From contig JAFCEU010000004.1 of the NCBI GenBank assembly GCA_017608995.1, positions 1 to 28,739 on the forward strand: DNA of 28,739 nucleotides, written 5' to 3'. The translations under genes were made by a program, and so were the position numbers. This DNA comes from Candidatus Iainarchaeum sp. (GTDB lineage Archaea; Iainarchaeota; Iainarchaeia; Iainarchaeales; DTGL01). Numbering within the stretch: position 1 is the first letter of the stretch; the number at the start of each line of letters is the position of its first letter. Under the pieces are notes generated by a model that was not told the DNA's origin, made no database searches, and saw only the letters and a program-made list of their open reading frames with translations. This document shows positions 1 to 7,982 of this stretch, piece after piece.

Positions 1-477
1 ATCAATATCTTTTTAGATTATGAAACCTTTGGCGAACATCAGTGGCCAGAAACTGGTATCTTTGAATTCATGAGGCATTTACCAAAAGAAGTAATGAAAC
101 ACAAGCATTTGCGATTTTCGCTTGCATCTGAATTAATAAAGAAGATTAAGCCGAGGGATGAGCTCGATGTTCCGGAGCTAATATCCTGGGCTGATATCGA
201 TAGGGACCTTTCAGCATGGTTGGAGAATCGCATGCAAAAGCATGCGTTTGAAGAAGTGAAGAAGATTGAAAAGAGTGTTAAAAAATCAAAAGATGAAAAG
301 CTCCTGCACGAATGGCGTCTGCTTCAAACATCGGATCATTTCTATTATATGTGCACAAAATGGTTTGCTGACGGCGACGTGCATAAATACTTCAATCCTT
401 ATGAAACGCCTTATGATGCATATATAAATTATATGAACGTTTTGAATGATCTGAAAAATAGGTTAAGCGGGGTTTAA
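1..477 (+). CDS. GH57 alpha-amylase family glycoside hydrolase, C-terminal part (5' end outside window)
   Basis: The reading frame is open from base 1 and ends at TAA 475-477, so about 158 C-terminal residues are present and the start lies outside. Near the beginning is the motif NIFLDYETFGEHQW (residues 2-15 of the fragment). In the GH57 family the Asp of this DYETFGEH block is a catalytic residue, so the fragment includes one half of the active site. The tail ends as an alpha-helical segment. GH57 enzymes of this type cleave or transfer alpha-1,4-glucan chains, probably in the cytoplasm since the neighbours are glycogen genes. It runs tail-to-tail into the glycogen synthase gene with a 4-base overlap. 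An amylase gene beside a glycogen synthase gene is also known from methanococcal genomes. Exact specificity (amylase or glucanotransferase) cannot be read from this piece. Confidence 0.85.
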   Translation: MNIFLDYETFGEHQWPETGIFEFMRHLPKEVMKHKHLRFSLASELIKKIKPRDELDVPELISWADIDRDLSAWLENRMQKHAFEEVKKIEKSVKKSKDEKLLHEWRLLQTSDHFYYMCTKWFADGDVHKYFNPYETPYDAYINYMNVLNDLKNRLSGV

Positions 478-2294
478 TCTTCTCGCCTCTGTAATGCTAA
501 ATCATAAGCATTTATGTAGTTTTCTATGAGTTTGTTCCAGCTGAACAAGTAGCTTATGCGCTTTGCTCTTATTTTGGCTTCGCCACGCTCTCTTTTTGGC
601 ATTGAATAGATTCTATAAAGAAACTCTGTCAGCTGCTTAAGAGATTGTTCATAGGAAACGCCTTCCCTGCTGATTACTTTTATTGCATCCTTCGCTTCCT
701 CGCTCGAAATATTATTGAGAACAAAGCGCCCAAAGCCACTTAAATCTGTTGTCACAGCAGGCAAACCCAAAGCTATGGTCTCCAAAGGCGTATAGCCCCA
801 AGGTTCATAATAGCTTGGAAAAACGCCTAGATGGCAGCCTATAACCGCTTGGTAATAATCTAGGCCTATGAGCCCATCAGCTGGATTCAGGTATGTTGGA
901 TAATAAATAACCTTTACCTTATCCTCTTCTTTATTTAGAAGCCCTCTATTCATTATTCTCTGTAAAATAGCATCATTTTCAGGAACATCAAGGACGCTGA
1001 TTGGTGGCAAATCGTTTTTCTCATGCTTCAGCTCAAAGAGCATCTTCTTTATCTTATAGAGGAATTCATTATCTAACAAGTTTCTCTCTGTTGGAGGCTC
1101 TCCGCAAGAAATTGAATAATAAAGCCTGTTCTTTATCTTCTTCACTTCCTCTTCAATTTCATCTTCTATGCGCTCATAAAGAGCCATGTGCTTAAGCAAC
1201 TCGATATTCTTTCCCCTATTTGGTGCAGGCACCCATATAAATGCTACAACTATTGTTTGCTTACTTTCTCTCTTTAGCTTCTTATTTAGCTCTGCAAGCG
1301 AATCTATGAAAAGGTCAATGCCTTTATTCCTTATTTCATAGCGCCCGGAAATGAAGTAAAAAAGGCTATCTTCAATGTTTATATAATAATACGGAGCAAA
1401 GTAATCGAGCACAAAGCGTCTTATTGTGTTCCTATATTTCACATGGAGGTTTGCAAGCTCTTCCATAAGGTGAAACTTCTCAACGTTTAAACCATTTGGA
1501 GTTATTATTTCAGCTTTCTTTCCGAGTATGTATTCAGCCTCTTTAGCAGTTATTTCTGAAACTGTTGTGAAAACATCTGCGCTATGAGCGCAAGCTTTTT
1601 CTGTTAAGTGCTTTGCTTGGACTCCATATTTGTATGCTCTGCCATCGTCAACAACTGTATTCTTTGCTAAGCCAGCATTTACCTCTTCATGCAAGGGTTC
1701 GCGAGCTTCAGCAATAGTTCTGCCAAGCACTGTTGCGTGCGTAGTAAAAACGGTTTTTATTTCTGGTCTATAATGTTTCAAGTGTAGCAATGCGCCTGCG
1801 GAGAGCCATTCGTGGCAGTGTAGAACACATTTATCTTTGTCGAATTCCTTTGAAAAAACTTCTTCAATAAGACGCTCCACAAGTAAGCCTGCTGCTTTGC
1901 TCCAAATAATAGGCTCGTTATAATCCTCTGCAGAGCCTAAAGAATCTATTCTATAGACATCCCAAAACTCACGCTTTATATCGTCTGTTTTTTCTCTGAA
2001 GTCAGCGGGATCAACAAGTAAGCATTTTGGTCTGCCTGTGACAAGCCAGTGGCCGGAATAACATTCTATTCCAAAATCATTTTTCAGGGAATCAAATACT
2101 GCTCTGAATTCTGGCGAGGGCTCTTCATTCTCAAATTCAACAGCAGCATGTCTTTTAATATAAGGCCCCACTGCAAAGAAATCATGAAAGTTCTTTTTCA
2201 TCTCAGGTGCTTTCGTGGATAGTACAGTGTATATACCGCCTACTTTATTGGCTACTTCCCAAGCCGCTTCAAAAACTATTAAATTGCGTTCCAT
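474..2294 (-). CDS. glycogen synthase, GT3-like (eukaryotic-type family)
   Basis: Transfers glucosyl units from a sugar nucleotide to the non-reducing end of glycogen. The N terminus reads FEAAWEVANKVGGIYTVLST, the Rossmann donor-binding loop (KVGG) seen in glycogen synthases, and the form FEAAWEVANKVGG is characteristic of the GT3 group. Near residue 515 is EPWGYTPLE, the E-x7-E retaining glycosyltransferase motif. About 606 aa, close to GT3 members and longer than bacterial GlgA. I take the ATG at 2294 (MERNLIVF) because it lies next to the conserved block and has GTGG upstream; an in-frame ATG at 2312 would add six residues. It is divergent from the debranching enzyme gene with about 65 bases between, so one short region must hold both promoters. 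The nucleotide donor (UDP- or ADP-glucose) is not decided by the sequence. Confidence 0.9.
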   Translation of the reverse strand: MERNLIVFEAAWEVANKVGGIYTVLSTKAPEMKKNFHDFFAVGPYIKRHAAVEFENEEPSPEFRAVFDSLKNDFGIECYSGHWLVTGRPKCLLVDPADFREKTDDIKREFWDVYRIDSLGSAEDYNEPIIWSKAAGLLVERLIEEVFSKEFDKDKCVLHCHEWLSAGALLHLKHYRPEIKTVFTTHATVLGRTIAEAREPLHEEVNAGLAKNTVVDDGRAYKYGVQAKHLTEKACAHSADVFTTVSEITAKEAEYILGKKAEIITPNGLNVEKFHLMEELANLHVKYRNTIRRFVLDYFAPYYYINIEDSLFYFISGRYEIRNKGIDLFIDSLAELNKKLKRESKQTIVVAFIWVPAPNRGKNIELLKHMALYERIEDEIEEEVKKIKNRLYYSISCGEPPTERNLLDNEFLYKIKKMLFELKHEKNDLPPISVLDVPENDAILQRIMNRGLLNKEEDKVKVIYYPTYLNPADGLIGLDYYQAVIGCHLGVFPSYYEPWGYTPLETIALGLPAVTTDLSGFGRFVLNNISSEEAKDAIKVISREGVSYEQSLKQLTEFLYRIYSMPKRERGEAKIRAKRISYLFSWNKLIENYINAYDLALQRRED

Positions 2295-2359
2295 AAAACC
2301 ACTTGTATTCATACAATTAAGATTAAATAAAGTTTTTAACCTTTCAATTTTTGTGAAAA

Positions 2360-4273
2360 ATGATGCTTTCGCAATTTAATAAAACTACGCACCTTTATAA
2401 ATATTCCTATTTCCTAACAAATCCTAAATGCTTCTTTCACAGGTATTGCGACACTGGCTTTAAAACAAAGTGGACCGGCTTTTGGAAAGGGAATAAAAAA
2501 TTCATAGAATTCTTTGCGTTTAAAGTAGGGTCAGAGTACCTATCAGAAAGTAACTGCATAAAGACCCTTTACAATTTTGTGAAAGCTGAGCATACCCATG
2601 AGCTTAATGGTAGGTTATTTAAGCAAAGCGTTTTTGTGCCAAGAAACAAAGCGGTGCTTGTTTTAGAGCTTACTGGTGAAAAAAATTCTGCTTTGAAAGC
2701 GGAGCTTGAGCTGGCAATAAATATGCGCTTTCGCGAAGAAAACCTGCATGCAAGGCAGTATTCAATCAAGAAGAAAAAAAATGCATTTGAAATAACTTCA
2801 GAGCTTGGAAAGCTCATAGTTAAGCCCTTATCTGGCTCCATGGTATTTGAGAGCAAGCCTTCTTACAAAAGCCATGCTCCAAGCAATGAGCCACAATGTT
2901 ATTTTCTTCCTGGAAGAATCTATTTGAAGGGAGATAGGATACGTTTAATGCTAAGCGCAGATAGCGTGCAAAAGTACAATAACCGCGAACCAGGATTGAA
3001 GAAAAATTATTATGAGAAACTTTGCAGTATTATTGAGTGTAGCGATCCTTTTATTGAGAGCTCATTTAGGAATGCATTGCTGAACCTTGAGATGCTTTAC
3101 GCTGGCAGGGGCTTTTACGCCGGCCTGCCATGGTTTTTGCAGTTCTGGGCTAGAGATACTTTTTGGAGCTTTAAAGCTTTGCTCTTTGCAGGGATGTTTG
3201 AGAGAGCAAAAGTCGCTTTGCTTGAATTTGTAAAGCGCATGAAAGATGGGCGAATCCCAAATTATATTGCATACAATGAGACTAGCTACAATTCGATAGA
3301 TTCTAACCCTCTGTTTATTTCTGCACTTAAGGACTATGTCCTTTTTTCTGCTGACTACGCTTTTCTAAAGAAAGCGTTGCAGAAAGCGAAGCAGTGTATT
3401 GAGGCTTTGCTCTCTTTGCAAGATTCTGATGGTTTTATAATGCATGACCTTGATGCAAATGAAACTTGGATGGACACTCTAAATAGAAGAGAAAAGGCAA
3501 TAGAAGTGCAGGCGCTTTTTATAACCGCGTTGCGGGACTTTGCTGAGCTAAGCTCTATGCTAAAGAAACCCAATAGAAAAATAAGTGAGCTTGCAGAGCA
3601 ATGCAAGCTTAGCAAAGAAGAACTACTTAGGGGCTTTGAGAAAACGTTCTATGATGATAGCGCTAAGCTGCTGGCAGATAGAATATTTTATGGAAAAAAA
3701 GATCTTATAAAAAGGCCTAACGCTTTAGTCGCTTTAATGCTTGGAATTTCGAAGCGGAAAGAGCTTCTTAAGCTCTATGAAAGCCCAGAATTTTTATCTG
3801 AAAAAGGTTTACGCAGCATTTCAAAACTCGAAGCAAACTATAGTCCAAACGCGTACCATAATGGCCAGGTTTGGTCTTTATGTACCGCTTGGTTAGCCTG
3901 CTCAGAATTTGCTCTCGGCAGGCCCAGCAAAGGCCTCGGAATACTTAAGCTGCTTTGCAAAGATTTTGAGCGAGACGCTTTGGGCTGCATAGGCGAAACC
4001 TGGAATGCTGAAACCGCTACGCTTGCTGGTTGTGGCTTACAGTTATGGGGTTCCGCCTTTGTGATAAAAACGATTGACGAATTTATGCTTGGAATTCATC
4101 CGAATGCGTTCAAAAAAGAAGTGGTTGTTAGGCCAAGGCTTCCAAATACAATAAAGCGAATAAAACGCGTTGTGCGGGTCGGGAAAAAGAGGTATGCAAT
4201 TGAGATAAAGAACTCGGGTTCGAAACAAAGGATAAGAACCTCTAAAGGAATTAAGTTGGTTAAAGGTTTGTAA
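2360..4273 (+). CDS. glycogen debranching enzyme (amylo-alpha-1,6-glucosidase, GDE_C type)
   Basis: Removes alpha-1,6-linked glucose at glycogen branch points. The protein has 637 aa: an N-terminal beta-rich domain (to about residue 220) and a C-terminal (alpha/alpha)6 barrel. The barrel carries LPWFLQFWARDTFW (about 255-268), the acid Asp region of this family, then NETWMD (about 372-377), and GCIGETWNAETATLAG (about 548-563), which holds the expected second acidic residue. No signal peptide is visible, so it should be cytoplasmic and act on stored glycogen. Start is the first of two adjacent ATGs, 65 bases from the glycogen synthase start on the other strand; the arrangement suggests shared control of synthesis and breakdown. 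Confidence 0.88.
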   Translation: MMLSQFNKTTHLYKYSYFLTNPKCFFHRYCDTGFKTKWTGFWKGNKKFIEFFAFKVGSEYLSESNCIKTLYNFVKAEHTHELNGRLFKQSVFVPRNKAVLVLELTGEKNSALKAELELAINMRFREENLHARQYSIKKKKNAFEITSELGKLIVKPLSGSMVFESKPSYKSHAPSNEPQCYFLPGRIYLKGDRIRLMLSADSVQKYNNREPGLKKNYYEKLCSIIECSDPFIESSFRNALLNLEMLYAGRGFYAGLPWFLQFWARDTFWSFKALLFAGMFERAKVALLEFVKRMKDGRIPNYIAYNETSYNSIDSNPLFISALKDYVLFSADYAFLKKALQKAKQCIEALLSLQDSDGFIMHDLDANETWMDTLNRREKAIEVQALFITALRDFAELSSMLKKPNRKISELAEQCKLSKEELLRGFEKTFYDDSAKLLADRIFYGKKDLIKRPNALVALMLGISKRKELLKLYESPEFLSEKGLRSISKLEANYSPNAYHNGQVWSLCTAWLACSEFALGRPSKGLGILKLLCKDFERDALGCIGETWNAETATLAGCGLQLWGSAFVIKTIDEFMLGIHPNAFKKEVVVRPRLPNTIKRIKRVVRVGKKRYAIEIKNSGSKQRIRTSKGIKLVKGL

Positions 4274-4300
4274 GAGGAAAGAAAAATAGCATTCAACAAC

Positions 4301-4310
4301 CTTTTTAAGT
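4301..4310 (+). promoter_or_regulatory. TATA-like promoter element of xerA
   Basis: CTTTTTAAGT lies about 29 nt before the xerA ATG, the usual archaeal TATA distance for a nearly leaderless transcript. There is no clear Shine-Dalgarno sequence before that ATG, which agrees with leaderless initiation. Inferred from position and base composition only. Confidence 0.45.
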
Positions 4311-4333
4311 GGAGAGTGTTTTTTTAATATTAT

Positions 4334-5197
4334 ATGAACGAAGCTGAAAAAGAGAATAAAGAGAAAGAGTTAATTGAGAACTATGTGGAGAAATTTAAAC
4401 AAGAGCTTATAGTTGGCGGCTTTTCGAAACGCACGCTTAAAATGTACCTCTGCTACGTAGGCGAATTTCTTAATTTTATAAAAAAAGACCCACTAAAGGT
4501 TGAAAGAGCCGATATAATAAAATTTATGGCGTATAAGGTCGAGCAAGGAGCAAGCGATTCAACCCTGGCTTTGGTCTATTCTGCTCTTAGACATTTCTTC
4601 AGGGAATTTTTGCGGAGTGATGTTATGGAAGAGATAAAAAGGCCGAGAAAAGGCAAGAAACTGCCGGTGGTTATGACAAAAGAAGAAGTAAAAAAAATAT
4701 TAGATGTCACAAAGCGAAAACGCGATAAGTTGATTTTGATGCTTCTTTATTCAAGTGGCCTACGCGTCAGTGAGGTTACAAAGCTCAAGATAAGAGACTT
4801 AAATTTGGCTGAAAAAACCGCAATGGTTAGAGGCGGCAAAGGCAATAAAGATCGCTTAGTGATTCTCTCCGAACAATGGGTTGAAGAAATAAAGAAATAC
4901 TTGGCAAGTAGAAAGGTTAAAAGCGAGTATGTTTTCTGTAAGGGAAATGGAGCGCCTATTTCTGTGGACTCTATTCAGCGCATGGTTAGAAAAGCGCGGA
5001 TAAAAGCAGGGATAAATAAAAACATAACGCCGCATAGCTTTAGACATTCTTTTGCAACGCACTTATTGGAAGCTGGTGAGAGTATAAGAAAGATACAAGA
5101 GCTTCTGGGGCATAGCAATCTTTCCACAACACAGATTTATACAAAAGTGTCTACGGAAGAATTGAAGAAGGTCAGAAGCCCTTTAGACAATCTTTAA
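4334..5197 (+). CDS. xerA: tyrosine recombinase XerA
   Basis: Site-specific recombinase expected to resolve chromosome dimers at a dif site. 287 aa, normal for archaeal XerA. Residues about 15-100 form the SAM-like N-terminal DNA-binding domain; the catalytic domain follows with SSGLRVSEVTKL (Arg I), GGKGNKDR (beta-hairpin Lys), PHSFRHSFATHLL (His-x-x-Arg), LLGHSNLSTTQIY (His and nucleophilic Tyr). All catalytic positions are present, so it looks active. It is followed 153 bases later by a PRC-barrel gene on the same strand. I see no integrase-type context (no attachment repeats or cargo), so a housekeeping role is more likely than a phage integrase. Confidence 0.92.
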   Translation: MNEAEKENKEKELIENYVEKFKQELIVGGFSKRTLKMYLCYVGEFLNFIKKDPLKVERADIIKFMAYKVEQGASDSTLALVYSALRHFFREFLRSDVMEEIKRPRKGKKLPVVMTKEEVKKILDVTKRKRDKLILMLLYSSGLRVSEVTKLKIRDLNLAEKTAMVRGGKGNKDRLVILSEQWVEEIKKYLASRKVKSEYVFCKGNGAPISVDSIQRMVRKARIKAGINKNITPHSFRHSFATHLLEAGESIRKIQELLGHSNLSTTQIYTKVSTEELKKVRSPLDNL

Positions 5198-5286
5198 AGA
5201 GAATTAGAGGGGCCCTTTACTTCCGATAATAATAGTTCTGAAGCGTTTTCCGGATTCAAAAAAGTTTTGGCCTTTTTAAGCAAAAG

Positions 5287-5344
5287 TTTAAATATTTAAA
5301 AGGCATCCATTATTATAGTCTATAACATACTAAGTTAAGGAGGG
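5287..5344 (+). promoter_or_regulatory. promoter and strong ribosome binding site of the PRC-barrel gene
   Basis: AAATATTTAAA (5290-5300) is a good TATA box, preceded by purine-rich bases, and AAGGAGGG (5337-5344) sits 6 nt before the ATG. This is the strongest AGGAGG-type site in the window, and it suggests an abundantly translated small protein. Confidence 0.6.
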
Positions 5345-5350
5345 CTTAAG

Positions 5351-5602
5351 ATGACAATAAGGCTTTCAGAATTGTTTGGCAAAGAGATTTACTCATTAGA
5401 TGGCGAGCGAAAAGGAAAGGTCTTTGATTTAGTTATAAACTTAGAAAAAGGGAGAATTGAAACAATAACAACAGAACCCTTGAAGGCAAGATCAAAGGCT
5501 GAAGCTAAGAAGATAATAACGGAAAAAAGCATGCCGTATAGCAAAGTAATTTCTGCAAAGGACATTATTTTGGTGTCCACTAAACACGAAGTAAGTAAAT
5601 GA
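5351..5602 (+). CDS. PRC-barrel domain protein
   Basis: 83 aa, a single PRC-barrel: it starts MTIRLSELFGKEIYSLDGER, continues KGKVFDLVINLEKGRIETI and ends with a beta strand ISAKDIILVS. The pattern of 'RLSEL-GKEIYSLDGERKGKV-D' is typical for stand-alone archaeal PRC-barrel proteins. Such small proteins occur in most euryarchaea; some (CdpB proteins of haloarchaea) link SepF to the cell-division machinery, others belong to RNA-related contexts. Which role applies here cannot be told. It has its own promoter and a strong ribosome binding site, so it is probably a single-gene unit. Confidence 0.82.
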   Translation: MTIRLSELFGKEIYSLDGERKGKVFDLVINLEKGRIETITTEPLKARSKAEAKKIITEKSMPYSKVISAKDIILVSTKHEVSK

Positions 5603-5785
5603 TAATGTTTGCTGGCTTTTAGTTGTTTGTGTATTGCATATTTCATTTATTTGTTATGTATAAGTTATTTTCTTTCTCGTTCTCTTCGTTACGAAATCAT
5701 TTTTAATTATTATCCCTATTATTTTATACATAAACTCTGCATATAAACTATAACAACACATTATCGGAAGCAAGGGGGGCCTCTG

Positions 5786-6373
5786 TTGCCTGTTGATGCG
5801 TACTTCATACAGTATAAGTTTATCTTACCCAAATCAATAAGCCATTCTTCTTACTCATATCAGAAGCTTTTTAGAGCCCTTTACGGTTATACTCAAGCAG
5901 TTTATAAATCAAGTGGCAAGGCGTATAAATATCATCGCAAGGGCGTGCTTTCAGATTACCCTTTTTTGAGGCCAGCCAAGAACACGGTAATTATTCCGCC
6001 CGCCGCTTTACAGGAATTGATCAACTTTTTTAATACTGGGAAGAACCCTGCACACAGATGGTTTAGGAAAGGGGAATGGAAGGCGGTCTATTATATGAAT
6101 GAGAAGAAATTGAATGAAAGTACTGCGGCTAGGGCACTTGAAAACATGCTTGATAGGCTTTGGATAAACACAGAAGGTGAAAAAAAGTTGCTATTTGATG
6201 AGCTTAAGCGAGTTGCTAAAGGAGGCGCAGACCCGAACTATGTGTCAACGCTTCTTGCAGAAGCTAAGAAGGTAACTAATAACGAATGGTTTAATAAATG
6301 CTATGCCATTTCTAAGAAACTTGAGGAATTTAAGAAGCTTTGCGATTCTTTGAAAGGGCGCCGGCTTTTTTAA
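5786..6373 (+). CDS. conserved-looking hypothetical protein, unrecognised
   Basis: 195 aa starting at TTG 5786, chosen because AAGGGGGG (5772-5779) lies 6 nt before it; no ATG fits. The N-terminal half is rich in Tyr, Lys and aromatic residues with strands such as YFIQYKFILPKSI, then YHRKGVLSDYPFLRPAKNTV and a helix ALQELINFFNTGKNPAHRW. The C-terminal third is helical and charged, ending GRRLF. The Pro/Tyr/Lys-rich centre would suit an RNA- or DNA-binding protein, but I recognise no family. No membrane segment or signal peptide. It ends 6 bases from the convergent winged-helix gene. Confidence 0.75.
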   Translation: MPVDAYFIQYKFILPKSISHSSYSYQKLFRALYGYTQAVYKSSGKAYKYHRKGVLSDYPFLRPAKNTVIIPPAALQELINFFNTGKNPAHRWFRKGEWKAVYYMNEKKLNESTAARALENMLDRLWINTEGEKKLLFDELKRVAKGGADPNYVSTLLAEAKKVTNNEWFNKCYAISKKLEEFKKLCDSLKGRRLF

Positions 6374-6379
6374 TTATTT

Positions 6380-6841
6380 TCATCCTACCTCTTTTTTAAT
6401 CTTCAGTTTTATTTTTTCCTTTTGCTTTTCTTTTTCAGACTCTTTCTCCGACTTCTTTTCTTTTACAATCTCAAATAGCAATTCTTTTTTACGCCACTTA
6501 CGCTTGCCACCGATATTTGTTGTTTCTATTAGGTTTATGTCTACAAGTGTTTTTAGGTATGGATAAAGGCTACGCTCATTCTTATATTCTATACCAAAGA
6601 GCTCTTTTATACGACGTCTTATTTCTTGCATATCTACCCATTCATCAAAACCTATTACATTTACTAAGTGGTACGCTTGTGTATTTTCAATAAAAGATAG
6701 AAAATCCCATAAAGAGTGTACCTCTCTTTCTGTTTCGGGTTCTTCTCTCTCATTATAAAGTGGTTTTTCTTCTTCCTCCGCCCATTGTTTTATTCTTCCA
6801 CCAACTTTCAGTAGCGCCTTCACTATTCTCTTAATAACCAT
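6380..6841 (-). CDS. winged-helix DNA-binding protein, probable transcription regulator
   Basis: 153 aa. A winged-helix fold can be traced at about residues 65-120: an initial helix, MQEIRRRIKELFGIEY, a recognition helix region NERSLYPYLKTLVDINLIE and a basic wing TTNIGGKRKWRKKELLFEI. The last 30 residues are an almost pure Lys/Glu tail (KKSEKESEKEKQKEKIKLKI), likely disordered. The first 45 residues are charged. A perfect 8-bp inverted repeat sits 33 bases upstream of the start codon, so it may control its own transcription. The specific regulator family is not recognised. Confidence 0.7.
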   Translation of the reverse strand: MVIKRIVKALLKVGGRIKQWAEEEEKPLYNEREEPETEREVHSLWDFLSFIENTQAYHLVNVIGFDEWVDMQEIRRRIKELFGIEYKNERSLYPYLKTLVDINLIETTNIGGKRKWRKKELLFEIVKEKKSEKESEKEKQKEKIKLKIKKEVG

Positions 6842-6873
6842 ATTTACTTTTATTATAGTAATTACTTAAAAAT

Positions 6874-6894
6874 TTTACTGTAAAAAACAGTAAA
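6874..6894. promoter_or_regulatory. palindromic operator candidate upstream of the winged-helix gene
   Basis: TTTACTGT-AAAAA-ACAGTAAA: two perfect 8-base arms with a 5-base spacer. It lies just upstream of an AT-rich stretch (TTTTTAAG on the minus strand) that could be the TATA box of the minus-strand gene. A related half site TTTTTACAGT occurs at 7043-7052. A dimeric winged-helix repressor would read such a site. The alternative is a hairpin, but its position before a start codon favours an operator. Confidence 0.5.
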
Positions 6895-7198
6895 GGCGGT
6901 AACAACAAGTAATTAAACAATTCTAAAAATAGTCCAAAAAGTGAGTGTTTATTTTGGATAATTTTCTCGAAAATGTCGCTCCGTAAGGGAGTTTACATAT
7001 TCTACCTTGGGTGCTTTTTCTTCTAGGATTCTACAAGATGCATTTTTACAGTGTTTTTCTGGAGGCCATCCTTTTTACCAATAAGTAAATAATAAAAATT
7101 ACACAGTTAAAAAAAAGCAATCAAAACGAATGTTTTTTGCTTATTTGGGTGTTTTACATATTATGCGATCAGGTTTATAGGAAAATTACATATATATT
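6895..7198. other. AT-rich gap with no gene seen
   Basis: About 300 bases without a convincing ORF on either strand. It holds two small adjacent inverted repeats: ATTTTC-TC-GAAAAT at 6961-6974 and CTCC-GTAAG-GGAG at 6979-6991. It also holds three TTACATAT-like repeats (near 6993, 7153 and 7186) and a half copy of the palindrome of the winged-helix gene. I cannot assign an RNA family. Confidence 0.5.
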
Positions 7199-7272
7199 AG
7201 CGGGGGGTGGATTTGAACCACCGACCTTCGGGTTATGAGCCCGACGGGCACTCCTGGCTGCCCTACCCCGCT
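7199..7272 (-). tRNA. initiator tRNA-Met (CAU)
   Basis: Read on the minus strand, a complete 74-nt cloverleaf: acceptor AGCGGGG/CCCCGCT, D stem and loop, anticodon arm CGGGCTCATAACCCG with three G-C pairs next to the loop (GGG/CCC), T arm GGTGGTTCAAATCCACC. The A1-U72 pair and the GGG/CCC anticodon stem are the archaeal initiator signature and separate it from elongator Met and Ile(CAU). CCA is not encoded. No intron. Confidence 0.93.
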
Positions 7273-7446
7273 GCAATTAAAATCAGTAAAAATATTATTG
7301 CTTTAAAGTTTTAAAATACTATCGTTACCAAGATTTTCTAAAAAACCTCAAACTACCTTTTATTTTCTATAAAAACTCTTTTTTTGCCTTGTTTTTTAGA
7401 TTAAATTTTTTTATAAAAGCTTAGTCTATTTGTCCAGGATTTTGCG

Positions 7447-7977
7447 TCATTTTAACATTTTCAACTCCTCAATTACCTTCCTCACCTTATTTATTTGTTT
7501 ACTCAGGTGCCTTTTCTTTATTGCACCATCTATGCAATTCATATCTCTACCGCACTCAGGGCATTTAAATTGGTACTCTGCAGCAATTTCAAATGGAAAC
7601 TCTACGCAACCACCTTTACAGGTAAACAGCGTATAATTCTCTTGCACTTCGCGCTCCTTTTCAAGCTTTTCAAGCAACTCTTGTTGCTCTTCCAATATGA
7701 GCTCCACGATTTTCTTAGTATCTATCCTCCAAGTGTAGGTATACCAGCCAGTTTTATCATCTCTTTTTTTATCATAATTTGCTATTCCTCTGTAATGTAA
7801 CCTATTTAGGATTGTTCTCACCTCTGTAACGCGCATGCCTGCCTTTTCAGCAATGACCTCATCTCTTAAGGGTCTTTTACTTTTCAAAAAATATTTTAGA
7901 ACTTCTACAGCTTCTTTGCCAGCCCACTTCTCAACAAACTTTTTTACCACAACGTTTTCGTATAGCTTCTTCCCCAT
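7447..7977 (-). CDS. tfe: transcription factor E, alpha subunit (TFE/TFIIE-alpha)
   Basis: Helps open the promoter during transcription initiation by binding RNA polymerase and the non-template strand. Residues about 20-95 form the winged-helix domain (EVLKYFLKSKRPLRDEVIAE, then KAGMRVTEVRTILNRLHYRG). A coiled-coil-like helix rich in Glu/Leu follows (ILEEQQELLEKLEKERE). Then comes a zinc ribbon with CKGGC and CPECG, four ligand cysteines (C-x3-C, C-x2-C), and a C-terminal helix. 176 aa, normal for TFE-alpha. I choose ATG 7977 because AGTGAG precedes it by about 5 nt; a GTG at 7986 that overlaps the trm56 stop (GTGA) is the alternative. Almost certainly co-transcribed with trm56. Confidence 0.9.
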   Translation of the reverse strand: MGKKLYENVVVKKFVEKWAGKEAVEVLKYFLKSKRPLRDEVIAEKAGMRVTEVRTILNRLHYRGIANYDKKRDDKTGWYTYTWRIDTKKIVELILEEQQELLEKLEKEREVQENYTLFTCKGGCVEFPFEIAAEYQFKCPECGRDMNCIDGAIKKRHLSKQINKVRKVIEELKMLK

Positions 7978-7982
7978 AGTTC

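Noticed and set aside
5198..5350. Possible dif site next to xerA
   Set aside because: I looked for a 28-base imperfect palindrome of the archaeal dif type between xerA and the PRC-barrel gene and found none.
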